A stretch of 64,000 bases of DNA, from positions 1 to 64,000 of the forward strand of contig NZ_CACRUY010000022.1 of the NCBI RefSeq assembly GCF_902652685.1. Reading direction: 5' to 3'. The stretch's first letter is position 1, and each line of letters opens with the position of its first letter. The notes beneath the pieces are model-generated. The model ran no database searches and was not told where the DNA came from. It was given only the letters and a program-made list of their open reading frames with translations. Made by a program: the position numbers and the translations under genes. Below, piece after piece: positions 54,041 through 63,985 of the stretch. The stretch is from Mycobacterium sp. Marseille-P9652. GTDB taxonomy: Bacteria; Actinomycetota; Actinomycetes; Mycobacteriales; Mycobacteriaceae.

Positions 54041-56674
54041 TCAATCCTGGCCGGCCAGCACCGCCACCATCACCACCGAACGGCGCACGCTCTGGCCGAC
54101 CGTGGTGTCGATGTAGGCCAGGTAGTACTCCTCGGGCGTCGACCGGGCCACCGCGATCGCGACGGAAATGGCCGCCGATCCGCCTGAGCCGAACTGCCCC
54201 CGCAGGGGTTCGACCGTGATTCCGCTGTCGGTGGACGTGCCGGCGACGGTGTAGTCGCCGGCGCCGTCCACCATCCGTTGGGCGTCGACGGTCACGGTGC
54301 CGGTGGTGCCCGGCGCGATGGTGACGATGGGCCGCGACACATTCACCGTGACGGCCGAACCGCCCGCGCCGAAGGAAGGCGGCGCCGACGATTCGGCTGT
54401 GCCCCAATGCTTGTCGGGGTACGCCGCGAGCGAGAAGGTCAGCTCGGCGCCCGTGGCGACGGCCGACTCCGGGAGCCAGGTCTTGTCGGTGGGCCGCCCG
54501 TCGACGCTCAGGCCGCTCAGATACCTCAGGTGGCTGGGCCCCGACGCGCCCGGCGCCGAAATGCGCAGCGACTTGCCCCCGGGCAGGGCGACGACCGCGC
54601 GATCGAAAAGCGGTGCGCTGACGCTCAGTAGCGACGTTCCGGGCGTGCTGGGGTAGAGGCCGAGCGCGGCCCACACGTACCAGCTGGCCATCGCGCCGAG
54701 GTCGTCGTTGCCCGGCTCGCCGTCGGGGGTCGGGCCGAAGAGGCCGCGCACCCGGTCGACGGTGAGTTGGGTCTTCCAGGGCTGACCGATGTAGTTGTAC
54801 AGCCACGGCACCGCGAAGCCCGGCTCGTTTCCGGCCCACAGATAGGGCTGGTTGGGGCCGACGTTCAGCTTCTCGACGAAGCGGTCGAGCCGGCCGGCCA
54901 CGGCCCCACGGCCGCCGAGCGCGGTCACCAGGCCGGCAACGTTGTGCGGCACCCACCACAGGTACTGCTCGGCGTTGCCCTCGTCGAACCCGTCCTGGCC
55001 GAAGCCGAGGCGGGACTCGACGAAACCGGGTCCCGGCCGGAAGAGGCCGGTGCTGGCGCTGCGCGGTGACACGTAGTGCGTGCTCGGATTGAACAGGTTC
55101 TGCCAGTACTGCGACCGGTTCTGGAAGTCCGCGGCGGTCGCGGCGTCGCCGAGCGCGCCGGCGAACCGGGCGATCGCGAAGTCGTCGACCGACCACTCGA
55201 GCGTGATCGACGCCCCGGCGATCCTGGCGTCGGTGCGGAACTCCGGGCTCTGCGGCGCGTATCCCAGCTTCAGGTAGGAGTCGATGCCCGGCCGCTCCAC
55301 GTACCCGTTCAGCCCGGTACCGCCCTTGGTCGCCGCGTACACCATGTAGCGCAGCGCCGCCTTGGCGTCAAAGTCCCTGGCGCCGAACGCATAGAGGTTC
55401 ACGATCAGCGGCACCACGTTGTCGCCTGTCATCTCGCCGGTGGCGGCGTTGGCAAGAGCCCACCGGGGCAGCGACCCGCTCTGATCGGCGTCGTTCACCA
55501 GGGACTGGGCCATGTCGGCGGCGCGCTCCGGGAACAGCAGCGCCTGCAGCGCCGCCAGGCACCGGTAGGTGTCCCAGTCGGAGAAGTTGGCGTACTGCCG
55601 ATGCCCCTCGGGCACCTTGTGCAGGGCGCCGTCGAATCCGGTGTAGGAACCGTCGGCGTCGTTGAACGTGTTGGGGTGCAACAGCGACCGGTACAGGGAG
55701 GTGTAGAACGTCGTCAGCGTGCCCCGGTTGCGGCCGGCCACCGAGATCCGCGACAGCGCGGCGTTCCACTCCGAGGCCGCCGCGGCGCGGACGTCGTCGA
55801 AGCTGCCCCCGCTCTCGGTCGCCAGGTTGGCCCGCGCCCCGTCGATGCTGACGTACGAGATCGCGGTTCGCACTTCGACTTTCGACCCTGCCGGGAAGGA
55901 CACGTATCCGCCGCTGTACGGCGAGTTCGCGCTGCGCGCCCCGGCGTAGACGGCGAAGCCGTCCCAGGCGCCGTACGAATCGAACGGCCGGCTGAACTTC
56001 ATCGCGAAGTACACCGTGTAGGTGTTCTTCTTGCCGCAGAAACCGCCGCTGCTGGCCCATCCGGTGATGGTGGTCCTGTCCTCGCCGATCTGGATGGCCG
56101 CGCGGGAATTGCCCGCGAGCGAAGCCCCGGAACGCACGTGGAACAGGGCGGGCCGCCCGTTGCGCGGGTAGGTGAACCGCCCGACTCCGGTGCGCGTCGT
56201 CGCGGTGAGTTCCGCGGTGATGCCGGTGCCCGGGAAGCGCACCGTGTAATAGCCCGGCACGCCCTTCTCGGAGTCGTTGTGCGCGATCTTCTCCCACGCG
56301 TCCCACGGCTGGGAGCCGATGGGGGTGGTCGTGGGCAGCATCGAGATGTCACCGAACGCGGCGCAGCCCACCGAGGCGTGCGTCATGCTGAACCCGGTGG
56401 AGCGGGCATTGCCGTGGTTGTAGCCGGCGTAGTTGTCGACCGTGTCGGGCGAATACTGCACCATGCCGAACGGCACCGAAGCGCCCGGGAAGTTGTTGAT
56501 CTCGCCGACCGTCTCGCCGCCGGTTCCGGTGCCGACGAGCGTGTCGACGTGGTCCGCGGGATTGGTCACCAGCGGGGGTTCGCCGTCGTACGCCATGGGC
56601 GGCGCAGCCGCGATGAAAGCCATGACGAGGGCGGTTGCCGCGACGAGCGCGATCAGCACCCTGCGCGACGTCAT
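54041..56674 (-). CDS. Secreted glycoside hydrolase family 92 alpha-1,2-mannosidase
   Basis: 877 residues, the same length as Rv0584 of M. tuberculosis. The N-terminus is a signal peptide (basic MTSRR, then a hydrophobic core to about residue 24, AAPPMA). GH92 needs Ca2+ and inverts; typical segments are [41 protein letters not shown] and [21 protein letters not shown]. Likely acts outside the membrane on mannose of lipomannan/lipoarabinomannan or host glycans. A C-terminal beta-sandwich (about 730-877) may bind substrate or cell wall. Divergent from lpqN, as in M. tuberculosis, but at a different chromosomal position. Confidence 0.93.
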   Translation of the reverse strand: MTSRRVLIALVAATALVMAFIAAAPPMAYDGEPPLVTNPADHVDTLVGTGTGGETVGEINNFPGASVPFGMVQYSPDTVDNYAGYNHGNARSTGFSMTHASVGCAAFGDISMLPTTTPIGSQPWDAWEKIAHNDSEKGVPGYYTVRFPGTGITAELTATTRTGVGRFTYPRNGRPALFHVRSGASLAGNSRAAIQIGEDRTTITGWASSGGFCGKKNTYTVYFAMKFSRPFDSYGAWDGFAVYAGARSANSPYSGGYVSFPAGSKVEVRTAISYVSIDGARANLATESGGSFDDVRAAAASEWNAALSRISVAGRNRGTLTTFYTSLYRSLLHPNTFNDADGSYTGFDGALHKVPEGHRQYANFSDWDTYRCLAALQALLFPERAADMAQSLVNDADQSGSLPRWALANAATGEMTGDNVVPLIVNLYAFGARDFDAKAALRYMVYAATKGGTGLNGYVERPGIDSYLKLGYAPQSPEFRTDARIAGASITLEWSVDDFAIARFAGALGDAATAADFQNRSQYWQNLFNPSTHYVSPRSASTGLFRPGPGFVESRLGFGQDGFDEGNAEQYLWWVPHNVAGLVTALGGRGAVAGRLDRFVEKLNVGPNQPYLWAGNEPGFAVPWLYNYIGQPWKTQLTVDRVRGLFGPTPDGEPGNDDLGAMASWYVWAALGLYPSTPGTSLLSVSAPLFDRAVVALPGGKSLRISAPGASGPSHLRYLSGLSVDGRPTDKTWLPESAVATGAELTFSLAAYPDKHWGTAESSAPPSFGAGGSAVTVNVSRPIVTIAPGTTGTVTVDAQRMVDGAGDYTVAGTSTDSGITVEPLRGQFGSGGSAAISVAIAVARSTPEEYYLAYIDTTVGQSVRRSVVMVAVLAGQD

Positions 56675-56784
56675 AGAAGTCTCTTACTGGATAAACCGGT
56701 ATGCGCGGGGGAATTTTGCCGGACGAATCGAATAACGATTTTTGGAAGACCGCGGTGGCGCCGAAATTCTCTCCAAAGATCCAG

Positions 56785-56813
56785 TTAACGCCGGCCGCCA
56801 TTTCCGCTACTCT
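56785..56813 (+). promoter_or_regulatory. Candidate lpqN promoter
   Basis: TTAACG (56785-56790) and TACTCT (56808-56813) are separated by 17 bp, predicting a start near 56820 and a ~48-nt leader for the ATG at 56868. The rest of the 193-bp divergent space 56675-56867 shows nothing else certain. Confidence 0.4.
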
Positions 56814-56867
56814 CGTTTCGCCGCGGTCGGCGCACGTACCGACCCCAATTTTCGGGAGATTGGATCG

Positions 56868-57554
56868 ATGAAACATTTGACGGCAGCAACCATTACCGTG
56901 GCGCTTGCTTTGGCGCTCGTGGGTTGCGGCTCCGACAACAAGTCCGACAGCAAGACGTCGACCTCCACGTCGACCTCCTCGTCGACCAGTTCGTCGACCA
57001 CGAAGGCGTCGTCCGCGACCAGCCCCGCCCCGGCGGCGGGCGCCAAGTACACCATCGCCGACTACGTCAAGGACAACCACATCACGGAGACCCCGATCCA
57101 CCACGGCGACCCGGGCCCGAACGTCGACCTGCCGGTGCCGGCGGGGTGGCAGATCAACCAGAACGCCGGCACGTCGTATGGCGGCATCGTGTTGACGCAG
57201 CCCGCCAACCCGTCCGACCCGCCGACCATTTCGGCGCTGCTGTCCAAGCTCACCGGTGACGTCGACCCGGCGAAGATCATCCAGTACGCCCCGGGAGAGC
57301 TGCAGAACCTCCCCGGATATCAGGGCACCGGCAACGGCTCCGCGTCCACGCTCGGCGGTTTCCAGGCATGGCAGCTCGGCGGCACCTACCAGCGGGACGG
57401 CCAGACGCGCGCCGTCGCGCAGAAGACGGTCGTGATCCCCAGCCAGGGCGCGGTGTACGTGCTGCAGCTCAATGCCGACTCGCTGCAGAGCGAGCAGGGC
57501 CCGTTGATGGATGCCACCAACGTGATCGACGATCAGACGACCATCACGACGTAA
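56868..57554 (+). CDS. lpqN: Lipoprotein LpqN (LpqN/LpqT family)
   Basis: 228 residues, exactly the length of M. tuberculosis LpqN. Lipobox LVGC with C20 as the acylated cysteine. A Ser/Thr/Lys linker (about residues 25-60) joins the anchor to the globular domain ending DATNVIDDQTTITT. ATG 56868 has GGGAGA 9 nt upstream. In M. tuberculosis LpqN interacts with the MmpL3/MmpL11 and Ag85 mycolate-transport machinery. Divergent from the GH92 gene. Confidence 0.93.
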   Translation: MKHLTAATITVALALALVGCGSDNKSDSKTSTSTSTSSSTSSSTTKASSATSPAPAAGAKYTIADYVKDNHITETPIHHGDPGPNVDLPVPAGWQINQNAGTSYGGIVLTQPANPSDPPTISALLSKLTGDVDPAKIIQYAPGELQNLPGYQGTGNGSASTLGGFQAWQLGGTYQRDGQTRAVAQKTVVIPSQGAVYVLQLNADSLQSEQGPLMDATNVIDDQTTITT

Positions 57555-57607
57555 CTCGGGCACCGTCGCCTCTCCCCCGTCGGGCTCATCCGCCGTACGG
57601 TGAGCGC

Positions 57608-58093
57608 ATGGGAGAACAGTCGCATGCGGTGGACGCCGGGCACCCGCCGTCGGCGCTCATGCGCTTGGTGAATCCGATCATGGGCGTCCTGCTGCGGAGC
57701 CCGCTTGCGGGACCGGCCCGCAAGCAGCTGATGGTGTTGAGCTTCACCGGGCGCAAGACGGGACGATCATTCTCGATCCCGTTGAGCGCCCACCTGATCG
57801 ACGGCGAGCTGTATGCGCTCACCGGCGCCGGGTGGAAGCAGAACTTCCGTGGCGGCGCTCCCGCCCAGGTCGTCTACGACGGGCGGACCACCGCCATGCG
57901 CGGCGAGCTCATCCGCGACCGCGACGTCGTCTCCGGCCTGTTCCTGCGCTGCGCCCAGTCCTACGGCGTGCGCCGCGCGCAGCGCATGATCGGGCTGAAG
58001 TTCGCGGACCAGCGGATGCCCACGCTGGCGGAGTTCGCCGAAGCGGTCGATCGCCTCCACCTGGCGGCGGTGCGGTTGACGCCCGTCGAGTAG
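57608..58093 (+). CDS. Nitroreductase/deazaflavin (F420)-type fold protein
   Basis: 161 residues from ATG 57608. VLSFTGRKTGRSFSIPLSAHLIDGELYALTGAGW and the following GAPAQVVYDGRTTAMRGELI match the DDN-like F420-dependent nitroreductase beta-barrel, which in M. tuberculosis includes Rv3547 (the pretomanid activator). The family has many paralogues and the substrate cannot be named. A TACGGT -10 (57596-57601) is exactly 6 nt before the ATG: probable leaderless transcript. Confidence 0.85.
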   Translation: MGEQSHAVDAGHPPSALMRLVNPIMGVLLRSPLAGPARKQLMVLSFTGRKTGRSFSIPLSAHLIDGELYALTGAGWKQNFRGGAPAQVVYDGRTTAMRGELIRDRDVVSGLFLRCAQSYGVRRAQRMIGLKFADQRMPTLAEFAEAVDRLHLAAVRLTPVE

Positions 58094-58101
58094 CGGCCCC
58101 C

Positions 58102-58767
58102 TCAGGGAGTCACCCGTTCGTGCACCGTCAGCAGGCACCGGTCGAACGTCGCGCGAGAGATGCCGGTCTCGCTGCCCAACGCGACGAAGTCTTTGGCGAT
58201 CTGTTCGGCCAGTGGCCCCAACTTCAGGTTGTGCGCCTGGGACAGCGACCTGAGGACGTTGAATGCGGCGTCTTCGTCGATGCCGTACACCAGCATCAGC
58301 ATGCCCTTGGTGAGGTCGATCGCGCCGCGGCGCTCGGCGATGGCCGCGACTTTCGCCGTGACGAGTTCCTCGGTTCGCGACTCGGTGGTGACGTCGACGT
58401 AAAAGCCCTGTGTGCCAATGACTTCGCCGTTCTCGTCGCAGAACTCGTCACCGACCACGATCACGTGGTGCACCGCTCCGGCGGTGTCCACGATGCGATG
58501 CCGCGTGCTGAATGCCCGCCGATGCTGCACCATGTCGTCGATGGTCGCGGCGGCGTTTTGGCGATCCTCGGGATGCTTGTGCGACAGCACGAGTTCGGTG
58601 GTGGGGGTGACCGTCCCCGGTTCGTAGCCGTGCATGCGCTGCAACTCGTCGGACCATTCCCAGCGCTGGTCGGCGAAATAGAAGCGGAACCAGCCGAGGC
58701 GCTGCGGCGTCCCGCCGGCGAGCGCCCGCTCGACCGCGGCGGCCTGGCCGTCTAGTTCCCAGGCCAT
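58102..58767 (-). CDS. PAS-ANTAR regulatory protein
   Basis: 221 residues from ATG 58767. The PAS fold (about residues 20-130) includes RFYFADQRWEWSDELQRMHGY and EDRQNAAATIDDMVQHRRAFSTRHRIVD. The C-terminal ANTAR domain (about 135-205) shows AERRGAIDLTKGMLMLVYGIDEDAAFNVLRSLSQAHNLKL. ANTAR proteins bind paired hairpins in mRNA to prevent termination, and the PAS domain would sense a ligand, redox or light signal. No haem- or flavin-binding Cys is obvious in the PAS domain. It overlaps the upstream zinc-finger gene by 16 bp. Confidence 0.88.
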   Translation of the reverse strand: MAWELDGQAAAVERALAGGTPQRLGWFRFYFADQRWEWSDELQRMHGYEPGTVTPTTELVLSHKHPEDRQNAAATIDDMVQHRRAFSTRHRIVDTAGAVHHVIVVGDEFCDENGEVIGTQGFYVDVTTESRTEELVTAKVAAIAERRGAIDLTKGMLMLVYGIDEDAAFNVLRSLSQAHNLKLGPLAEQIAKDFVALGSETGISRATFDRCLLTVHERVTP

Positions 58768-58904
58768 GGCCCCCGCTCCGCGACGGCCGCGCGGCGCGCC
58801 GTCCGGGCGCGGTGCGCCTTCTGCCGGCACGCGGCCGAGCAGTAGAGCGCGTCGGACCGGGCGGCGAAGCCGGTGGTGCAAAGGGAACAGGTCCGGACGA
58901 TCAC
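58752..58904 (-). CDS. Small zinc-ribbon-like protein
   Basis: 50 residues from GTG 58904: CSLC (C6, C9) and CSAAC (C22, C26) are spaced as in a small zinc ribbon, followed by a basic RQKAHRARTARR tail suited to nucleic acid binding. TAACGT on the minus strand (58912-58917) is 7 nt before the GTG, implying leaderless transcription. The end overlaps the PAS-ANTAR start by 16 bp, so the two are translationally coupled. Family not named. Confidence 0.75.
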   Translation of the reverse strand: MIVRTCSLCTTGFAARSDALYCSAACRQKAHRARTARRAAVAERGPWPGN

Positions 58905-58911
58905 AGCCTTT

Positions 58912-58927
58912 ACGTTACAGCTAACGT
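58912..58927. promoter_or_regulatory. Palindrome overlapping the zinc-finger/ANTAR promoter
   Basis: ACGTTA (58912-58917) and TAACGT (58922-58927) are perfect inverted arms with a 4-bp spacer. The left arm is also the -10 of the zinc-finger gene on the minus strand, so a protein bound here would block initiation. Confidence 0.4.
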
Positions 58928-58951
58928 CCCGGCTCGAGCGGCAAGCGCGGC

Positions 58952-60043
58952 TCAGTCGCAGGGGCCCGCGCCCGCGGCCGCGTGCGTGCGGGTGATGATC
59001 GGCCGCGGATGCCCGGCACTGACGACCGTCCTGCGGATCGTCTCCCCGATGGCCTCCGCGCGTCGGTCCGGCACCAACGCGATGACGCACCCGCCGAATC
59101 CCCCGCCGGTCATCCGCGCGCCGAACGCCCCCGCCCGCACCGCGGTGTCGGCGAGGAGGTCGATGTGTTCGGTGGTGATCTGGAAGTCGTCGCGCATCGA
59201 GACCTGCGAGGCCGTCATGATGCGTCCGGCCTCCACGAAGTCCGAATCACGAGCGGCGGCAACAAAATCCAGCACTCGTCCGTTCTCGGTCAGGACGTGG
59301 CGGGCGCGGCGGGCGTCGACCGGGTTGCCGACCGCGTCCAGCTCCGCGCGCCCGCGGTCCCAGACCTCGCGCAGCGATGACGCCCCCAGATGGGACGCGG
59401 CCCGCTCGCAGGACTTGCGCCGCGTCGCGTAATCCCCGTCGGCGTGGGCGTGGCGGGCCCGGGAGTCGATCAGCAGCAGCGCCACACCGTCGGCGTCGGG
59501 GTCGAACGCCACGGGGGTGACGGCGAGGTCGGAGAAGTCGATGAGCAGCGCCGTCGCCGGCCGCCCAAACAGCGCCGCGAGCTGGTCGAGCAAACCCGTT
59601 GGGGCGCCGACGTAGTCGTTCTCGGCGCGCTGGGCGATGCGCGCCTGCTCCTTGGCGTCGATGCGCATGCCGGCGGCCGACGCGAGCGCGCCGAGCGTCG
59701 CGCACTCCAGCGCCGCCGAGGACGACAGCCCCGATCCCATCGGCACGTCGCTGCTGATCGACATCACGCCGCCGGGTAGCGCCTGGCCGGTTTGCCGCAC
59801 CGACCACACCACCCCCGCCACGTAGGCGGCCCACCCCGTCACCTGACCCGGAACGGTCGCGAGCGGAAACCGCACGGCCCCCTGGGCGCGTGTGCTCTGC
59901 ACGGTGATCGCGTCGGTGTTGTCGGGCGCGAAGGTCACCGTGGTGCGCTGCGGCAGCGCGATGGGCAGCGCGAACCCGAGGTTGTAATCGGTGTGCTCCC
60001 CGATCAGGTTGATGCGCCCGGGCGCGCCGTAGCGGACCGTCAT
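58952..60043 (-). CDS. galK: Galactokinase
   Basis: 363 residues. GHMP kinase fold with the galactokinase signature [13 protein letters not shown] (about residues 9-21), the ATP-binding [13 protein letters not shown] (about 100-112) and TGGGFGGC near the C-terminus. Phosphorylates galactose at C1 for the Leloir pathway. ATG overlaps the galT stop by 3-4 bp (ATGA), so the pair is coupled. Positional equivalent of Rv0620. Confidence 0.97.
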   Translation of the reverse strand: MTVRYGAPGRINLIGEHTDYNLGFALPIALPQRTTVTFAPDNTDAITVQSTRAQGAVRFPLATVPGQVTGWAAYVAGVVWSVRQTGQALPGGVMSISSDVPMGSGLSSSAALECATLGALASAAGMRIDAKEQARIAQRAENDYVGAPTGLLDQLAALFGRPATALLIDFSDLAVTPVAFDPDADGVALLLIDSRARHAHADGDYATRRKSCERAASHLGASSLREVWDRGRAELDAVGNPVDARRARHVLTENGRVLDFVAAARDSDFVEAGRIMTASQVSMRDDFQITTEHIDLLADTAVRAGAFGARMTGGGFGGCVIALVPDRRAEAIGETIRRTVVSAGHPRPIITRTHAAAGAGPCD

Positions 60044-61128
60044 GTGCCTTCCTCGCCGAGTTCTCTCAGTCGCCGGGCCACGCTCTCGGGCGTGACGTCA
60101 CTGATGAACGCCTCCATCGCCGATTCCGAGGCCGCCAGGTATTTCAGCTTGCCGGCGCTGCGCCTGATCGACATCAACTCGACGTGGAAGTAGCCGTCCG
60201 CCTGCGCAGCGGTGGCGGCATACTGGTGCAGGGCCGAGATATATGGCAGCGCAACGGAATACATCCGGTCGAACCGCCGCAGCACGTCCACGTAGATGCG
60301 GGTGAAGTCGTCCAGTTCGTCGCCGTCGAGTTCGAGGAGGTTGTGCACGAACCGGTTCGGGTAGATGTGCACCTCGACCGGCCAGCGCGCCGCGAACGGC
60401 ACGAAGGCCGTGAACGAGTCGGTGCGCGTGACCACGCGGCCGCCGTCGGCGACCTCGCGCGCCAGCAGGTCGGCGAACAGGTTGTCGCCGTGGCGCTCTC
60501 GGTGACGACGAGCCTGTTCCAACATGGCGGCCGTGCGCGGCGTCAGGAAGGGATACCCGTAGATCTGGCCGTGCGGGTGGGTCAGGGTCACCCCGATCTC
60601 CTCGCCGCGGTTCTCGAAACAGAACACCTGCTCGATGCCCGGCGTGGCCATCAGGTCGGCGGTGCGGTGCCGCCAGGCATCGACCACCAACCTCGCGCGC
60701 GGGAGGGTCAGGTTCGCAAAGGAGCCGCTGTGGTCGCTGGAGAAGCAGATCACCTCGCAGCGACCGTGTCCGGGGGCGCAGACGAAGGCGTCACCGACGG
60801 CCGGCGGGGCACCGGCGCCGGACAGGCTCGGGAACCGGTTCTCGAACACCACCACGTCGTAGTCGGGGGCGGGCACCTCACTGGTCAGCCCGGTGGGACC
60901 CGGGCACAGGGGGCACTGGTCGGGGGGCGGCTTGTAGGTGCGGTCCTGGCGGAGCGCGGCCACGATGACCCACTGCCCGGTCGTCCGGTCGAACCGCAGC
61001 TGCGACTGGTCGGGCTCGCGCGGCGGCAGCGGCCGGCGGTCGTCGACCGGCGCCGGGAAGCGCCCGGGCAACGAGAAGAAAAGCAGGTCGCGGCCGTCGG
61101 CCAGCTTCGCCCGCGTCGGCCCGGTCAC
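60040..61128 (-). CDS. galT: Galactose-1-phosphate uridylyltransferase, intact
   Basis: 362 residues from GTG 61128. CPLCPG near residue 70 belongs to the zinc site, and the active-site His triad [12 protein letters not shown] (about residue 185) carries the uridylylated His. Both domains are in one frame, unlike M. tuberculosis, where the gene is split into galTa/galTb (Rv0618/Rv0619). No ribosome site; TAGTCT lies 8 nt upstream of the GTG on the minus strand. Upstream reading is spurious. Makes UDP-galactose and glucose-1-P with galK; no galE is in the window. Confidence 0.95.
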   Translation of the reverse strand: MTGPTRAKLADGRDLLFFSLPGRFPAPVDDRRPLPPREPDQSQLRFDRTTGQWVIVAALRQDRTYKPPPDQCPLCPGPTGLTSEVPAPDYDVVVFENRFPSLSGAGAPPAVGDAFVCAPGHGRCEVICFSSDHSGSFANLTLPRARLVVDAWRHRTADLMATPGIEQVFCFENRGEEIGVTLTHPHGQIYGYPFLTPRTAAMLEQARRHRERHGDNLFADLLAREVADGGRVVTRTDSFTAFVPFAARWPVEVHIYPNRFVHNLLELDGDELDDFTRIYVDVLRRFDRMYSVALPYISALHQYAATAAQADGYFHVELMSIRRSAGKLKYLAASESAMEAFISDVTPESVARRLRELGEEGT

Positions 61129-61173
61129 GATCTCGAAGACTACTTTGGCCGCGGCGACGCGGTTCGGGTAACC

Positions 61174-63423
61174 ATGGTGTGTACGCGCGAGAGAGGCGGT
61201 CACCCGATAACTGTTCTTTACGAACGAGCCCGCAACTGGGTGATCGGCTCCGACCCTGGGTTGCTCCGCCTGCGGATGGCGACTCGCACCACGGCCGCGC
61301 TGGGCTGCTCCCTGCTCATCCTCTTCCTGCTGACGAGGGCGACCGGACAGCCGCTGACCGTTGCCTTGCTCGGCGTCGTCATCACGATGGTGGCGTCGCG
61401 GTCGGTCAACGAGCCGGATCCCCGCCAGCAGCGGATCACGATGGCGCTGCTGCCCGTGCCGGCGGCCGTGTCGATCGCCGCCGCGTCGGTGCTCGCGCCG
61501 TACCCCCTGCCCAGCGAGGCCGCCTTCGTGGCGATCGTCTTCGCGGCCGTCTACGCCCGCCGGTTCGGCCCGCGCGGCCGGGCCCTGGGGATGGTCGCGT
61601 TCATGGCCTACTTCTTCACGCTCTACCTGCGGGCCCGAATCGCGGAGTTGCCCTGGATGATCGGCGCGGTCGCGGTGGGCACGGCGTGCACCTACGTGAT
61701 GAGCACCTACGTGCTGCCCGACCGGCCCGAGAGCGTGCTGCGCGCCACCATCCGGGCGCTGCGCGCGCGTATGGCGATCGTCGTCGACACCACCGCCGAG
61801 GCCGTCCGCACGGGGCGCATCGACGAGCGCCGCCGGCGGCGCATGCGCGCGCGAGCCGTCCGGCTCAACGAGACCGCCCTCTTGGTGCAGAGCCAGATCG
61901 AGGACAAGCTCAAGCCCGCCACCCTGTCGCCCGACGTCACCGCCGAACAGCTCGCCCCCTGGCTGTTCGACGCCGAGCTGGCCGTCGAATGGGTCGCGAC
62001 CGCCGGCCGGCGGGCCGCGGAGGTGGCGTCCGAATGCCCATCCGCCATACCGGCTTCCACGCGCACCGCGCTCGTCGCGGCGCTCACCCAGCTGTCGCGG
62101 GCGATCCGCATGCCAGAACCGGACGGCCTCGCCGGCGCCGCGAACCAGGCGCAACAGCTGCTGGACCAACTGTCCCCCGGCGCCGACGACTCTGGGACCG
62201 CCGCCGTGCGCCGCCTGGCCCTGGCGATCATCAACGCCGCGACCGCCACATCGGAGGCCCGGGCGATCGTCGCCGGCGACGCCACCGGGGACACGACGGG
62301 CGGCGCCGACCCGGCCCCGGACGAGGCGCCGGAGGAGACCGGCGATGAGCGGGCGGCGGTGTCCGGGGGCCTGCTGCCGACGACGCGGCAGGCCATCCAG
62401 GTCGCCGTCGCCGCGTCGCTGGCGATCGTGGCCGGCGAGCTGGTGTCCCCGGCGCGGTGGTACTGGGCGGTGATCGCGGCCTTCGTGATCTTCGCCGGGA
62501 CCAACTCGTGGGGCGAGACCCTCACCAAGGGCTGGCAGCGCCTGCTCGGCACGGTCCTCGGCGTGCCGGCCGGGGTGCTCGTGGCCACGCTCGTGTCCGC
62601 GGACAGAACCGCCTCCCTGGTCGCCATCTTCGTGTGCCTGTTCTGCGCCTTCTACTTCATGACGGTCACCTACAGCCTGATGACGTTCTGGATCACCACG
62701 ATGCTCGCGCTGCTGTACGGGCTTCTCGGGCAGTTCTCGTTCGGGGTGCTGATGCTTCGGATCGAAGAGACCGCAATCGGCGCGGTCATCGGGGCCGCGG
62801 TGGCGATCCTCGTGCTGCCGACCAACACCCGGACCACGATCCGCAATGACACCCGCGCCTTCCTGACGGCGTTGTCGGCGCTGATCGAGGTCTCGACCGC
62901 GACGATGTTCGGCGCCGACGAGGCGGGAAGCCCCACCGAACAGGCGCGCGAGCTCGACCGGAAGCTGCAGCAGTTCCGCGTCAGCGCCAAGCCGCTGCTG
63001 GCGGGGGTCGCCGGTATCGCCGGCCGCCGGAACGTGCGGCGGGGCCTGCGCTTGTTCACCGCGTGCGACCACTTCGGACGGTCCCTGGCGCGCAGCGCGG
63101 AGCGTTACCAGATCCCGCCCGGCACAACCGAATTCGCCGAAGCTTTCGTCTCGGCCGCGGCGCAGACCCGGGGCAACGTCGACGCGCTGGTCGACGCCAT
63201 CGAGGGCACGCACGCACCGACCATCGTGTCGGTGACCGACGACCTCGACCGCGCGGAAACCCTCGCCCGGGGGCACGACGGCGAGGACGAGCCGCGGCCC
63301 GGCACCCGGCGGCTTGTCACGGCGGTCCACGCGCTGCGTCAGATCGATCGGGCCATCGTCACCACCGCGTCCATGCTCGGTGCGCGGGACCGTCCCGAGG
63401 TGCCCAGCATGGCGGCGGGCTGA
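61174..63423 (+). CDS. FUSC-family membrane protein
   Basis: 749 residues from ATG 61174; a start at an internal GTG near residue 25 is possible. Two membrane blocks are visible (about residues 40-185 and 405-555), each with several segments, separated by a cytoplasmic helical domain (about 190-395) and followed by a soluble tail. This is the layout of FUSC/YccS/aromatic-acid-exporter proteins, which move small organic acids or modify the envelope. No periplasmic adaptor gene is present. It is divergent from galT with a 45-bp space between starts. Confidence 0.82.
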   Translation: MVCTRERGGHPITVLYERARNWVIGSDPGLLRLRMATRTTAALGCSLLILFLLTRATGQPLTVALLGVVITMVASRSVNEPDPRQQRITMALLPVPAAVSIAAASVLAPYPLPSEAAFVAIVFAAVYARRFGPRGRALGMVAFMAYFFTLYLRARIAELPWMIGAVAVGTACTYVMSTYVLPDRPESVLRATIRALRARMAIVVDTTAEAVRTGRIDERRRRRMRARAVRLNETALLVQSQIEDKLKPATLSPDVTAEQLAPWLFDAELAVEWVATAGRRAAEVASECPSAIPASTRTALVAALTQLSRAIRMPEPDGLAGAANQAQQLLDQLSPGADDSGTAAVRRLALAIINAATATSEARAIVAGDATGDTTGGADPAPDEAPEETGDERAAVSGGLLPTTRQAIQVAVAASLAIVAGELVSPARWYWAVIAAFVIFAGTNSWGETLTKGWQRLLGTVLGVPAGVLVATLVSADRTASLVAIFVCLFCAFYFMTVTYSLMTFWITTMLALLYGLLGQFSFGVLMLRIEETAIGAVIGAAVAILVLPTNTRTTIRNDTRAFLTALSALIEVSTATMFGADEAGSPTEQARELDRKLQQFRVSAKPLLAGVAGIAGRRNVRRGLRLFTACDHFGRSLARSAERYQIPPGTTEFAEAFVSAAAQTRGNVDALVDAIEGTHAPTIVSVTDDLDRAETLARGHDGEDEPRPGTRRLVTAVHALRQIDRAIVTTASMLGARDRPEVPSMAAG

Positions 63424-63427
63424 CGCC

Positions 63428-63985
63428 TCAGTCGACGGGTCCCCGCGCCCCGGCTGCGGATGCCCGGGTGCGATGGGCGTTGGCCAGCAGCCGGTTGCGC
63501 GCCCGCGGCCACCAGAGGATTTCGACGGCGAAGAGCGCCACCACCAGCCATGACACCGCGGCGAGCCGGAATGTCCCCCAGACGCTGTCGATCACCGCGA
63601 AGACCAGCATCGCCGCGCCCCCCACCCAGAGCACCCATTCGCGGCGGCGCGCCTGCTCGCCGGCGTCGAGGAGCGCGCGGGCGTACTCGATGGCCGCCGG
63701 GGCCAGTGTCGCGTCGGCGATGCCGCGCCCCCGGCGCACCGCCGAGCTCACCGCGACGCGCTGGCCCGGACGGAGGCCGCTCGCCGACGGCCACGCGGTG
63801 CCCATTCGTCGCGCCGTCGCGATGCCGGTGAAGATGCCCATGACCACGAACGCAACCAAAGCGCCCAGCGGCACACCGGATTCCGCGAACACCAGGGCCG
63901 CCACGAACACGCCGGAGGGGACGCCGGCGCACACCGCTCGGTAGATCGGACCGCCCCGCCATACCCACGCCGGCACCAGAAGCAT
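63428..63985 (-). CDS. Hypothetical membrane protein
   Basis: 185 residues read from ATG 63985, 15 bp from the window end, so the true start could be further upstream. Four membrane segments: VCAGVPSGVFVAALVFA, VPLGALVAFVVMGIFTG, WVLWVGGAAMLVFAVIDSVW and AAVSWLVVALFAVEILWW, with a short soluble loop between the second and third. No family recognised. It converges with the FUSC gene, ending 4 bp after its stop. Confidence 0.65.
   Translation of the reverse strand: MLLVPAWVWRGGPIYRAVCAGVPSGVFVAALVFAESGVPLGALVAFVVMGIFTGIATARRMGTAWPSASGLRPGQRVAVSSAVRRGRGIADATLAPAAIEYARALLDAGEQARRREWVLWVGGAAMLVFAVIDSVWGTFRLAAVSWLVVALFAVEILWWPRARNRLLANAHRTRASAAGARGPVD

Noticed and set aside
61129-63330. Reading frame extending galT upstream by over 700 codons, opposite the FUSC gene
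   Set aside because: The region is antisense to a clear membrane protein; similarity to GalT begins only after the GTG at 61128.
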